Positions 7,277-14,862 of a DNA stretch of 16,605 bases are shown here, one piece after another. Source of the DNA: Alphaproteobacteria bacterium (GTDB taxonomy: Bacteria; Pseudomonadota; Alphaproteobacteria; Puniceispirillales; Puniceispirillaceae). The translations under genes were made by a program, and so were the position numbers. Under the pieces are notes generated by a model, which saw only the letters and a list, made by a program, of their open reading frames with translations, did no database searches and was not told the origin of the DNA. The stretch covers positions 11,845 to 28,449 of the forward strand of contig WTHV01000103.1 in the NCBI GenBank assembly GCA_011525265.1, given 5' to 3'. Each line of letters starts with the position of its first letter. Within the stretch, counting starts at the first letter, position 1.

Positions 7277-8527
7277 ATGTTGTTTAGACCGTTAGAGACA
7301 ATGATGGCTATGCGCTATATCAGAGCCCGCCGTGCTGAAGGGTTTATTTCAGTGATTGCGTGGTTTTCTCTAACAGGGATCACGCTTGGTGTGGCAACTT
7401 TGATCATTGTCATGTCTGTTATGAATGGCTTTAGAGCAGAGCTTGTTGGGCGTATCCTTGGCCTTAATGGGCATTTCGCGGTTTATTCTGAGACAAATGA
7501 GGGGGTTGCTAGCTTTGATGCGCTCTCAGTGAAATTATCAGAAGTACCAACCATTATCGCTGTGACACCGCAGGTTGAAGGCCAGACTATGGTCACTCAT
7601 GAGGGGCGCAATCAGGGCGCTGTTGTGCGCGGTGTCAGATGGTCAGATTTGGCCGCCCGCAAGCCGCTATGGGAATCTTTGAGTGATGATGGTGTGCGCC
7701 GCTTCAGAGAAGAGGGCGGTGTGCTGATTGGCAAAACCATGGCGTTTCGCCTTGGCGTCAAGGTAGGTGATACGCTGACCTTGCTATCATCCAAAGGCAG
7801 GACAACGGCTTTTGGCTCTGTGCCATTGCGCCAAAAGTTTAAAATTGCCGGATTATTTGATGTTGGCATGCATGAATATGATGCAAACTTCTTATTCATG
7901 AATTTGTCCTCAGCCCAAAGTTTCTATGGTCTTGACGATAAGGTGACAGGGCTTGAGGTCTATTCATCAGACCCGCACGCTGTACAACAAATGCGTGAGG
8001 CGCTGATGGCACAATTGCCAAATGGTCATAGGCTCTATGATTGGCAGGGGCGTAATTCTTCTTTCTTGAATGCCTTGGCAGTTGAGCGCAATGTGATGTT
8101 TTTGATTTTAACGCTTATCATCTTGGTAGCCGCGTTTAATATTATCTCATCTATGATTATGCTTGTGCGCTCAAAAAATGCTGATATCGCTGTATTGCGT
8201 GCCATGGGAGCAAGCCGTGCGGCGATTATGCGTATTTTTTTCATGACAGGTGCGTCTATCGGGTTTATTGGCACCTTGATGGGTACCATTTTGGGCGTGG
8301 TATTTTGTTGGCAGATAGATGCCATTAAAGAATTTATAGAAGGCCTATCAGGGGCTGAGCTATTTTCTGCTGAGATTTATTATCTTTCTCGCTTGCCAGC
8401 TCAAATTGAAGCCCAAGAGGTGGTCGTGGTTATTGCGATGGCACTTGGCCTATCATTTTTGGCCTCTATTTATCCTGCGTGGCGGGCAAGCCGTATCGCA
8501 CCTGCTGAGGTATTGCGCTATGAGTGA
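7277..8527 (+). CDS. lolC: Lipoprotein-releasing ABC transporter permease (LolC/LolE family)
   Basis: The protein is the inner-membrane subunit that, with LolD, extracts outer-membrane lipoproteins and passes them to LolA. The 416 residues have the family layout. A first membrane helix lies near 24-50 (VIAWFSLTGITLGVATLIIV), then a periplasmic MacB-type core domain of about 220 residues, then three helices near 272-297, 315-345 and 378-397. The coupling segment NADIAVLRAMGAS follows the second helix, as expected for contact with the ATPase, and the C-terminus has YPAWRASRIAPAEVLRYE, a strong family signature. Only one permease gene is present, so this may act as a homodimer (LolF-like) rather than as a LolC/LolE pair; I cannot tell whether a second copy exists elsewhere. 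The stop overlaps the lolD start (ATGAGTGA). Confidence 0.92.
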   Translation: MLFRPLETMMAMRYIRARRAEGFISVIAWFSLTGITLGVATLIIVMSVMNGFRAELVGRILGLNGHFAVYSETNEGVASFDALSVKLSEVPTIIAVTPQVEGQTMVTHEGRNQGAVVRGVRWSDLAARKPLWESLSDDGVRRFREEGGVLIGKTMAFRLGVKVGDTLTLLSSKGRTTAFGSVPLRQKFKIAGLFDVGMHEYDANFLFMNLSSAQSFYGLDDKVTGLEVYSSDPHAVQQMREALMAQLPNGHRLYDWQGRNSSFLNALAVERNVMFLILTLIILVAAFNIISSMIMLVRSKNADIAVLRAMGASRAAIMRIFFMTGASIGFIGTLMGTILGVVFCWQIDAIKEFIEGLSGAELFSAEIYYLSRLPAQIEAQEVVVVIAMALGLSFLASIYPAWRASRIAPAEVLRYE

Positions 8528-9206
8528 TTTTGCTTTGGAATTGCGCGATGTATCGCAACATTTCTCTCAAGGTGAGACAAAGGTATCTATCTTAAAAGGT
8601 GCGAATTTGGCCTTAGAAAAAGGCAAGATGACAGCACTCATTGGCCCATCAGGTGCCGGCAAGACAACCTTGTTGAATATCGCGGGCCTGCTAGAAGATG
8701 CCGCCTCTGGTGAAGTGTTAATTAATGGGGCAGATATAAGCCGCATCAAGGCGCGCAAAAAAGCGGCTTTTCGGCGCAAGCATATTGGGTTTGTGTTCCA
8801 AACACACCGCCTTTTGCCAGAATTTTCAGCTGTGGAAAATATCGCTATCCCGCAAATGCTCAATGGTCTGAATAAATATGAAGCGCAAGCACGCGCGATA
8901 CAGCTTTTGGGCATGATTGGGCTAGAAGCGCGTGCCAAACACAGGCCAGGACAATTATCAGGGGGCGAGCAGCAACGTGTGGCTATCGCGCGTGCTGTGG
9001 CGAATGCCCCATCTGTCCTTTTGGCAGATGAGCCAACAGGCAACCTTGACCCTGAAACAGGGCAATCTGTGTTTCAGACCCTGCGCCAAATTATCAAAGG
9101 CACAGGCTCATCAGCGCTGATTGTGACGCATAATATCGCGCTCGCTCAATCAATGGATAAGGCCTATATGCTTGAAAAAGGGCAGGTGAGAGAGGCGCAC
9201 TTCTGA
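8520..9206 (+). CDS. lolD: Lipoprotein-releasing system ATP-binding protein
   Basis: LolD is the cytoplasmic ATPase that drives lipoprotein release by the Lol permease. The 228 residues carry a complete ABC cassette: Walker A GPSGAGKTT (42-50), Q-loop Gln94 in FVFQTHRLLPEFSAVENI, signature LSGGEQQRVAIARA (146-159), Walker B VLLADEPTGNLD (166-177) and H-loop His204 in VTHN. The start is set at ATG 8520, inside the end of lolC. A longer frame open from 8406 runs through lolC in another phase and its first 38 residues have no family resemblance. The ATGAGTGA overlap with lolC and the TGATG overlap with dnaE point to translational coupling across all three genes. Confidence 0.95.
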   Translation: MSDFALELRDVSQHFSQGETKVSILKGANLALEKGKMTALIGPSGAGKTTLLNIAGLLEDAASGEVLINGADISRIKARKKAAFRRKHIGFVFQTHRLLPEFSAVENIAIPQMLNGLNKYEAQARAIQLLGMIGLEARAKHRPGQLSGGEQQRVAIARAVANAPSVLLADEPTGNLDPETGQSVFQTLRQIIKGTGSSALIVTHNIALAQSMDKAYMLEKGQVREAHF

Positions 9207-12200
9207 TGCCAAATGAAATGTCACCACCTCCGCGTTTTGTCCATCTTCGTACACATTCTGCCTTTTCTTTATCGCAGAGCACTTTGCGCATTGATAGCTT
9301 ATGCGATTTGGCATCAAGCGATAAGCAAGTGGCGCTTGCTATCACTGATAGCTTCAATATGTTTGGTGCATTGGAATTCTCTAAAAAGATGGCTGGCAAG
9401 GGTATTCAGCCTCTCATTGGCGCTGTTGTGCGCCTTCAAGACAGCCATGGACATGGAGAAATTGTCTTACTTGCACAAAATGAGCAGGGGTATATTAACC
9501 TATCCTATCTGATCTCTGAGGCTTTGATGGAGGCTGAAGGCGGCAATGATGCGGCAATCGCGTTTGAGGCGTTGTGCGCTCGCCATGAGGGGCTTATCGC
9601 GTTAACAGGCGGGGCGCATGAAGGCTATATTGGTGCGCCATGTGCCCAAAATCAGGTGAAACTTGCTTCTGAGCGGTTGCAGAATTTGCAAAATCTGATG
9701 CCAGATAGGCTCTATATTGAGCTGCAACGCCATGGCCATGCAGAAGAAAAAATAGCAGAGCCGGCCTTGTTACATCTAGCAGATGAGACAGGCCTGCCAT
9801 TGGTTGCGACCAATGATAATCATTTTGAAGATGCCGCCATGCAGACACCGCAAAATGTGCTGACTTGTATTGCCGCATCACTTCGTATCTCACAGCTTGA
9901 ACGCCCTGTTCATAACCAAGAATATCGCTTTAAGGCACAAGATGAGATGCTAACCATCTTTGCGGATATTCCAGAGGCGGTGCAAAATACACTGACCATT
10001 GCCAAAAGATGCGCCTTTATGGTGCAAACGAGAAACCCTATCCTGCCAGCCTTTGAAGCAGGTGAGGGGCGTACAACAGAAGAAGAGCTTGCCTATCAGG
10101 CAAAAGCAGGGCTTGCCGAGCGCTTGATTGAATTACAACGCTCAGATTATGGCAAAACCCTCGATAAGGATGCTGAGCAAGCCTATCATGACCGGTTAGC
10201 GTTTGAATTATCAATCATCAATGAAATGGGCTTTCCGGGCTATTTCCTGATCGTGGCTGACTTTATCAAATGGGCGAAAGAAAAAGATATTCCTGTCGGG
10301 CCGGGGCGTGGGTCTGGCGCAGGCTCTCTTGTGGCCTATGCGCTTGATATCACCAACCTTGATCCGCTTCGGTGGGGATTGCTGTTCGAGCGTTTCTTGA
10401 ATCCAGAACGTGTCTCTATGCCTGATTTTGATATTGATTTCTGTCAAGATAGGCGTGAAGAGGTCAAGCTGTATGTGCAGGAAAAATATGGGCATGACCG
10501 TGTTGCCCAAATCATCACATTCGGGTCTCTGCAAGCGCGCGCCGCCTTGCGTGATGTGGGGCGCGTTCTTGAGATGCCCTATGGTCAGGTCGACCGAATT
10601 GCTAAGCTAATCCCAAGCAATCCTGCCAATCCTGTGACAATTGCCCAAGCGCTAGAAAGTGAACCTGAATTACGCGCGCTAAAACGTGATGATGCACAAG
10701 TGCGCAATTTGATTGATACAGCCATGAAGCTTGAAGGGCTGTATCGCCACGCTTCTACCCATGCCGCGGGTTTGGTGATATCAGATAGGCCCTTGCCAGA
10801 GTTGGTGCCAACCTATCGTGACCCACGCTCTGATATGCCAGCGACGCAATTTAATATGAAATATGTCGAGATGGCAGGGCTGGTGAAGTTTGACTTCCTT
10901 GGCCTGAAGACTTTAACGGTTATTCAGCGCACTGTGCAAATGATGGCGCAACGCGGTATTGAAGTGAATATTGATGATATTCCCCTTGATGATGCCAAGA
11001 CGTATCAGATGCTAACAGACGGGGACACGGTTGGTGTTTTCCAGTTGGAATCAAGCGGTATGCGCGATGTTTTGCGTGGTCTGAAGCCAGATAGATTTGA
11101 AGATATTATCGCGGTTGTGGCCTTGTATCGCCCGGGGCCAATGGAAAATATTCCGACCTATATTGCGCGTAAACATGGCCGCGAAGAGGTGGCCTATATG
11201 CATCCCAAGCTTGAGCCAATTCTGGCAGAGACTTATGGGATTATGATCTATCAAGAACAAGTGCAACAAGCGGCACGTGATTTGGCAGGCTATACGCTTG
11301 GTGGCGCGGATATTTTGCGCCGTGCTATGGGTAAGAAAATCAAAGAAGAAATGGACGCCCAACGGCAAAAATTTACTGTTGGTGCAGGCGAATCTAATAG
11401 CATTTCTGAACAATTAGCAGGTGATATTTTTGACCAAATTGCCGCCTTTGCCGGTTATGGTTTCAACAAATCGCACGCCGCTGCTTACGCGCTTGTGACC
11501 TATCAGACTGCTTGGTTAAAGGCCAATTATCCCGTGGAATTCTTTGCCGCCTCAATGGCGTTGGATTCTCATAATACCGATAAATTAAGTGTTTTTCGTC
11601 AGGATTGCTTGCATAAATCTATCGCTATTAAAGGTGTTGACATTAATGCCTCAGAGCCAAGTTTTGCCGTCGAGGGGGCAGGTGATGATTTATCTATTCG
11701 CTATGCTCTTGGTGCTGTGCGAAATGTTGGGGCAGAAGCGATGGCAAGCTTATGTCGTGAGCGTGCCGATAACGGGCCTTATAAAAGCTTAGATGATTTC
11801 ATCAAAAGACTGCCAAAAGAGGGCGGTAATAAGCGTCAATTAGAGAATCTTATCAAAGCAGGTGGCTTCGACTGTATTCATAAGAACAGGCGCCAACTAT
11901 ATGATAATGTTGACCAAATATTAAATCAGGCTAATTTTTATCGCCGTGAGGCAGAATCCTCTCAGGTCAATTTATTTGGCGGCGGTGATCAAGATACCTT
12001 GGATCAAATCAAGCTAGCACCTGTTCAGGATTGGAGCACAAATGACAGGTTGCAATTTGAGTTTGAAGCCCTTGGTTTATATCTTTCAGCCCACCCGCTT
12101 GATAGCTATTCAAAGCAGCTAGAGCGGCTGAAAATTGTCTCATCCTCACAGCTTGAAGATGTGCTTGCCAGAAAAGGGGCGCATCGTGTGAAATTAGGCG

Positions 12201-12661
12201 GTCAGCTCACCTCTGTGCAAGAGCGTGTATCAGCCAAAGGGAATCGTTTTGCCTTTTTGCAATTAACAGATAAGGCAGGCGTTTTTGAGATTACAGCTTT
12301 TAGCGAGTTTCTAAGCCTTCATCGTGAAATTTTAACGCCTGATACAGCGCTCTTAATTCAGGCTGATGCGCGCATTGAAAATGGTCAAGTGCGCCTTTTG
12401 GGGGTGCGGGCAGAGCGTTTGGATGATGCGATTGCCGCTAATCATGCGGGTATTGGCATTCACCTTAGCACGGCTGACCCCATAGGCGAGGTCAAAGAGA
12501 TTTTACGCGCAGATGGGGGCGGCAGAGCGCCGGTTAAATTCTATATTGCGGTTGGCCATGAGCAGGTTGAAGTGACATTGAAAGAAAAGTTCAAATTAAG
12601 TGGTGATACACGCTTAGCGTTTCTTTCAGTGCCAGGGATTGATAAAATCACCGAAATATAA
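9206..12661 (+). CDS. dnaE: DNA polymerase III subunit alpha
   Basis: DnaE is the catalytic subunit of the replicative polymerase. The 1151 residues are full length. The N-terminal PHP domain (about 10-280) has lost metal ligands: LRTHS keeps His17 but has Arg15, TDSF replaces TDHG at 48, and PLIGAVV lacks the usual Glu. Proofreading should therefore come from a separate DnaQ. The catalytic aspartates are in MPDFDIDF (Asp407, Asp409) and VKFDFLG (Asp563), and GPGRGSGAGSLVAYAL (365-380) and YRPGPMENIP (641-650) are intact. The clamp-binding motif QVNLF is at 920-924, the same numbers as in E. coli. An OB-fold follows (VKLGGQLTSVQERV, from 995). The start codon shares one base with the lolD stop (TGATG). 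Confidence 0.97.
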   Translation: MPNEMSPPPRFVHLRTHSAFSLSQSTLRIDSLCDLASSDKQVALAITDSFNMFGALEFSKKMAGKGIQPLIGAVVRLQDSHGHGEIVLLAQNEQGYINLSYLISEALMEAEGGNDAAIAFEALCARHEGLIALTGGAHEGYIGAPCAQNQVKLASERLQNLQNLMPDRLYIELQRHGHAEEKIAEPALLHLADETGLPLVATNDNHFEDAAMQTPQNVLTCIAASLRISQLERPVHNQEYRFKAQDEMLTIFADIPEAVQNTLTIAKRCAFMVQTRNPILPAFEAGEGRTTEEELAYQAKAGLAERLIELQRSDYGKTLDKDAEQAYHDRLAFELSIINEMGFPGYFLIVADFIKWAKEKDIPVGPGRGSGAGSLVAYALDITNLDPLRWGLLFERFLNPERVSMPDFDIDFCQDRREEVKLYVQEKYGHDRVAQIITFGSLQARAALRDVGRVLEMPYGQVDRIAKLIPSNPANPVTIAQALESEPELRALKRDDAQVRNLIDTAMKLEGLYRHASTHAAGLVISDRPLPELVPTYRDPRSDMPATQFNMKYVEMAGLVKFDFLGLKTLTVIQRTVQMMAQRGIEVNIDDIPLDDAKTYQMLTDGDTVGVFQLESSGMRDVLRGLKPDRFEDIIAVVALYRPGPMENIPTYIARKHGREEVAYMHPKLEPILAETYGIMIYQEQVQQAARDLAGYTLGGADILRRAMGKKIKEEMDAQRQKFTVGAGESNSISEQLAGDIFDQIAAFAGYGFNKSHAAAYALVTYQTAWLKANYPVEFFAASMALDSHNTDKLSVFRQDCLHKSIAIKGVDINASEPSFAVEGAGDDLSIRYALGAVRNVGAEAMASLCRERADNGPYKSLDDFIKRLPKEGGNKRQLENLIKAGGFDCIHKNRRQLYDNVDQILNQANFYRREAESSQVNLFGGGDQDTLDQIKLAPVQDWSTNDRLQFEFEALGLYLSAHPLDSYSKQLERLKIVSSSQLEDVLARKGAHRVKLGGQLTSVQERVSAKGNRFAFLQLTDKAGVFEITAFSEFLSLHREILTPDTALLIQADARIENGQVRLLGVRAERLDDAIAANHAGIGIHLSTADPIGEVKEILRADGGGRAPVKFYIAVGHEQVEVTLKEKFKLSGDTRLAFLSVPGIDKITEI

Positions 12662-12841
12662 CCTATTTTGTCTCTTTTTGCTTGTATCTCTTGTGATTTT
12701 ACGGTAATCATCGCGGCAATTCACACATGAGGGTGGTGGTTTTCTGGCAGATAAATCAGGAAATGGCCTTCCGGTGAAAATGGCATGTAGCGATTTTTTA
12801 CTTCCCTCATGGAGGTTTAACCGGATAACGGAGATTTTATT
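12662..12841 (+). promoter_or_regulatory. rpsB upstream region: dnaE end, likely promoter and 5' leader
   Basis: The gap between dnaE and rpsB has a T-rich left part (12662-12700) and a structured right part. I see no terminator hairpin with a T-run for dnaE; a small inverted repeat TGATT/AATCA (12694-12710) is the only pairing in the left part. I could not find a convincing -35/-10 pair, although a separate rpsB promoter is expected. The rpsB ribosome binding site is GGAG at 12830-12833, eight bases before the ATG. Confidence 0.4.
12726..12824 (+). ncRNA. Candidate structured mRNA leader of rpsB (possible S2 autoregulation site)
   Basis: CATGAGGG (12726-12733) pairs perfectly with CCCTCATG (12804-12811), and after one mismatch five more pairs including three G-U continue (12735-12739 with 12798-12802). 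Inside, TTTTCTGG (12740-12747) can pair with TCAGGAAA (12756-12763) around an 8-base loop. CCGGT (12771-12775), unpaired inside the closing stem, is complementary to ACCGG (12820-12824) just before the ribosome binding site, so a pseudoknot is possible. Autogenous control of rpsB by ribosomal protein S2 acting on its leader is known in E. coli; that this element does the same is inference. Covariation has not been tested. Confidence 0.45.
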
Positions 12842-13660
12842 ATGGCAGCACCAGCCTTTTCAATGCGCCAATTGCTAGAAGCAGGCGTTCATTTCGGACA
12901 TAGCACACGTCGTTGGAACCCACGCATGAAGCCGTTCATTTTCGGCGAGCGTAATGGCGTTCACATTCTTGACCTACAACAAACAGTTCCAATGCTAGCA
13001 AGAGCGCTAGAAGCATTGCAACAGACAACAGCCAAAGGCGGCCGTATCTTGTTTGTTGGCACAAAGCGTGCAGCAGCAGAGCAAATTGCTGAGACAGCAA
13101 AAGCATCTGGTCAGTATTTCGTAAACCACCGTTGGTTGGGCGGTATGTTGACAAACTGGTCAACAGTATCTCGTTCAATCCGCCGTTTGCGCGAGCTTGA
13201 AGAATTGCTTGATGGCGATCAAATTCACCAGATGACCAAAAAAGAAGGCCTTCAGCGCACAAGAGAGCGTGATAAGCTTGAAATGACTTTGGGTGGCATC
13301 AAAGATATGGGCGGCTTGCCTGATATGCTTTTCATTCTGGATACCAACAAAGAAGCGATTGCTGTTCAAGAAGCAAATCGTTTGGGTATTCCTGTGATTG
13401 CGGTTATCGATTCAAACGCAAATCCTGCCGGTGTTGATTACCCAATCCCAGGCAATGATGATGCGATGCGCGCGATTGCCCTTTACTGTGAGCTAGCGCA
13501 GAACGCTATTATGTCAGGTCTTCAGCAAGAATATATCGCTTCAGGCGGCGACGCAGGCGAAGCTAGCGAAGCACCAGCAGAAGCCGCTGTTGAAGCCGCT
13601 GTTGAAGCACCAGCAGAAGCCGCTGTTGAAGCACCAGCAGAAGAAGCAAGCGCCTCTTAA
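12842..13660 (+). CDS. rpsB: 30S ribosomal protein S2
   Basis: S2 is a late-assembling protein of the small ribosomal subunit that bridges head and body and helps bind S1. Both family signatures are present: LLEAGVHFGHSTRRWNPRM (11-29) and GIPVIAVIDSNANPAGVDYP near 181-200, followed by IPGNDDAMRAIALY. The 272 residues exceed the 241 of E. coli S2 because of a C-terminal Ala/Glu/Pro/Val tail of about 30 residues made of four-residue units EAPA and EAAV. Threonine is mostly ACA and arginine mostly CGT/CGC, which looks like the codon preference of a highly expressed gene. GGAG eight bases before the ATG is the ribosome binding site. tsf follows after 135 bases that contain a terminator-like hairpin, the classic rpsB-tsf arrangement. 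Confidence 0.98.
   Translation: MAAPAFSMRQLLEAGVHFGHSTRRWNPRMKPFIFGERNGVHILDLQQTVPMLARALEALQQTTAKGGRILFVGTKRAAAEQIAETAKASGQYFVNHRWLGGMLTNWSTVSRSIRRLRELEELLDGDQIHQMTKKEGLQRTRERDKLEMTLGGIKDMGGLPDMLFILDTNKEAIAVQEANRLGIPVIAVIDSNANPAGVDYPIPGNDDAMRAIALYCELAQNAIMSGLQQEYIASGGDAGEASEAPAEAAVEAAVEAPAEAAVEAPAEEASAS
13568..13639 (+). repeat. Exact 12-base two-unit tandem repeat inside rpsB (order ABBABA)
   Basis: Six consecutive 12-base units fill 72 bases. Unit A is GAAGCACCAGCA (EAPA) and unit B is GAAGCCGCTGTT (EAAV). The order is A B B A B A at 13568, 13580, 13592, 13604, 13616 and 13628, and all copies of each unit are identical at the DNA level. It then runs into GAAGAAGCAAGC and the stop. Identity at silent positions points to recent duplication by slippage or unequal exchange. 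Confidence 0.95.
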
Positions 13661-13687
13661 TTTGCCAATGATGGCACTCATGATTGT

Positions 13688-13725
13688 AAGCGAAGCCCGT
13701 AAGACAGCTCTGGCTTCGCTTTTTC
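13688..13725 (+). terminator. Intrinsic terminator or attenuator between rpsB and tsf
   Basis: AAGCGAAGCC (13688-13697) pairs perfectly with GGCTTCGCTT (13712-13721) around a 14-base loop, and the stem runs straight into five T residues (13720-13724). The 10-bp stem with a short T-run fits a rho-independent terminator of partial strength. Because tsf follows closely with no clear promoter, it probably trims rather than ends transcription, giving more S2 message than EF-Ts message. Confidence 0.75.
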
Positions 13726-13735
13726 ATAAATTTCA

Positions 13736-13761
13736 GGCAAAGCGCCGCTGATGCGCCTGCC
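13736..13761 (+). repeat. Second small hairpin before tsf
   Basis: GGCA (13736-13739) pairs with TGCC (13758-13761) and GCGC (13742-13745) with GCGC (13753-13756), with a small AA/C internal loop and a 7-base apical loop. No T-run follows directly. It lies 21 bases before the tsf ribosome binding site and may protect the tsf message end or shape its leader. Confidence 0.35.
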
Positions 13762-13781
13762 GTAAGCGAAACAAAAAATAG

Positions 13782-13787
13782 TAAGGA
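13782..13787 (+). promoter_or_regulatory. tsf: Ribosome binding site deciding the tsf start
   Basis: TAAGGA at 13782-13787 is only two bases from the in-frame ATG at 13790 but eight bases from the ATG at 13796. The second gives MSVTAALVKELREKSGAG, aligned with the usual EF-Ts start, so it is the better start. Confidence 0.7.
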
Positions 13788-13795
13788 AAATGACA

Positions 13796-14716
13796 ATGAG
13801 CGTGACAGCAGCACTTGTTAAAGAATTGCGCGAAAAATCAGGCGCAGGCATGATGGATTGTAAAAAAGCTCTTGGTGAGACAAATGGTGATATGGATGCC
13901 GCCATTGATTGGCTTCGCACCAAAGGTCTAGCCGCAGCCGCTAAGAAATCTGGCCGTGTTGCCGCTGAAGGTTTGGTGGCTGTTCATGTTGATGGCGCAA
14001 ATGGTGCGATGATTGAATTGAATTCTGAAACTGATTTCGTATCACGTAATGATGAATTCCAATCTTTTGCCGCGACTTTGGCACAGCTTGCGCTTTCTGC
14101 TGATGATCTTGATGCGCTAAATGCGATGGACTACCCAGGTACAGGCCGCAATGTTGCTGAAGAGCTAACAAACAAGATTGCAACAATTGGCGAGAATATG
14201 ACATTGCGTCGCATGACAAAAGTGTCTGTCTCTGAAGGTGCGATTGTGCCATATATGCATAACGCTGTTGCTGATGGTCTTGGCCGTATTGGTGTTCTTG
14301 TTGGTTTGCAGTCAGGTGCCTCAGCAGATGCGCTGACCGGTCTTGGCAAGCAATTGGCAATGCATATTGCCGCAACATCACCTGCAAGCTTGTCAGTAGA
14401 AGATCTGGATGCTGATTTGGTTGCCCGTGAGCGTGATGTTCTTATCGAGCAAGCCAAAGCATCAGGTAAGCCACAAGAGATTGCAGAAAAGATGGTCGAA
14501 GGCCGTATGCGCAAATATTATCAAGAAGTTGTATTGCTTGAGCAAACATTCGTTATTGATGGTGAAAGCAAAGTGGCAGACGTTATCACAAAGGCTGGTA
14601 AAGATGCCGGCTCTGATATCGCAATGACAGCTTTTGCACAATTCAATCTTGGTGCAGGTATCGAGAAAGAAGAAGCAGATTTTGCAGCAGAAGTGGCCGC
14701 CACTTTGGGCAATTAA
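13796..14716 (+). CDS. tsf: Translation elongation factor Ts
   Basis: EF-Ts releases GDP from EF-Tu so that it can reload with GTP. The 306 residues (283 in E. coli) begin with the UBA-like N-terminal domain SVTAALVKELREKSGAGMMDCKKAL. The core has the TDFVSRNDEF motif with Asp80 and Phe81, the residues that reach into EF-Tu near its magnesium site, at the same numbers as in E. coli. The C-terminal part includes LLEQTFVIDGESKVADV. I start at ATG 13796; starting at 13790 would add only MT. It is the second gene of the rpsB-tsf pair and is closed by a strong terminator. Confidence 0.97.
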   Translation: MSVTAALVKELREKSGAGMMDCKKALGETNGDMDAAIDWLRTKGLAAAAKKSGRVAAEGLVAVHVDGANGAMIELNSETDFVSRNDEFQSFAATLAQLALSADDLDALNAMDYPGTGRNVAEELTNKIATIGENMTLRRMTKVSVSEGAIVPYMHNAVADGLGRIGVLVGLQSGASADALTGLGKQLAMHIAATSPASLSVEDLDADLVARERDVLIEQAKASGKPQEIAEKMVEGRMRKYYQEVVLLEQTFVIDGESKVADVITKAGKDAGSDIAMTAFAQFNLGAGIEKEEADFAAEVAATLGN

Positions 14717-14738
14717 TCAGCCCTGATATATCATTTAT

Positions 14739-14778
14739 AAAAGCCAGCCATATTATCACGATATGGCTGGTTTTTTTT
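14739..14778 (+). terminator. Strong rho-independent terminator after tsf
   Basis: CCAGCCATAT (14744-14753) pairs perfectly with ATATGGCTGG (14761-14770) around a 7-base loop, followed by eight T residues (14771-14778). A run of A before the stem lets the T-run pair too. It separates the rpsB-tsf unit from pyrH-frr-uppS. Confidence 0.95.
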
Positions 14779-14789
14779 ATCACTAGCTA

Positions 14790-14818
14790 TGGTCATGAAG
14801 CAATAAAATGGCTACTAT
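14790..14818 (+). promoter_or_regulatory. Candidate pyrH promoter
   Basis: TGGTCA (14790-14795) and TACTAT (14813-14818) are separated by 17 bases; each matches four of six consensus positions. The pair lies just after the tsf terminator and 45 bases before the pyrH start, where a promoter is needed. The match is modest. Confidence 0.35.
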
Positions 14819-14862
14819 AGGAATGGTCTTTTACTCATCGCTCGCAAAGGATAGATTTTCAT

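Noticed and set aside
8406..8519. Upstream extension of lolD by 38 residues
   Set aside because: It reads through the end of lolC in another frame, has no family similarity, and ATG 8520 gives the normal LolD start.
12694..12710. TGATT/AATCA inverted repeat as the dnaE terminator
   Set aside because: The stem is five A/T-rich pairs with no following T-run; the T-rich stretch lies before it, not after.
13563..13814. Leucine/glutamine-rich frame on - over the rpsB tail
   Set aside because: It is the reverse reading of the EAPA/EAAV repeat and shows no independent coding sign.
13936..14387. 148-residue Gln/His-rich frame on - inside tsf
   Set aside because: It is an antisense shadow of tsf codons with low-complexity composition and no ribosome binding site.
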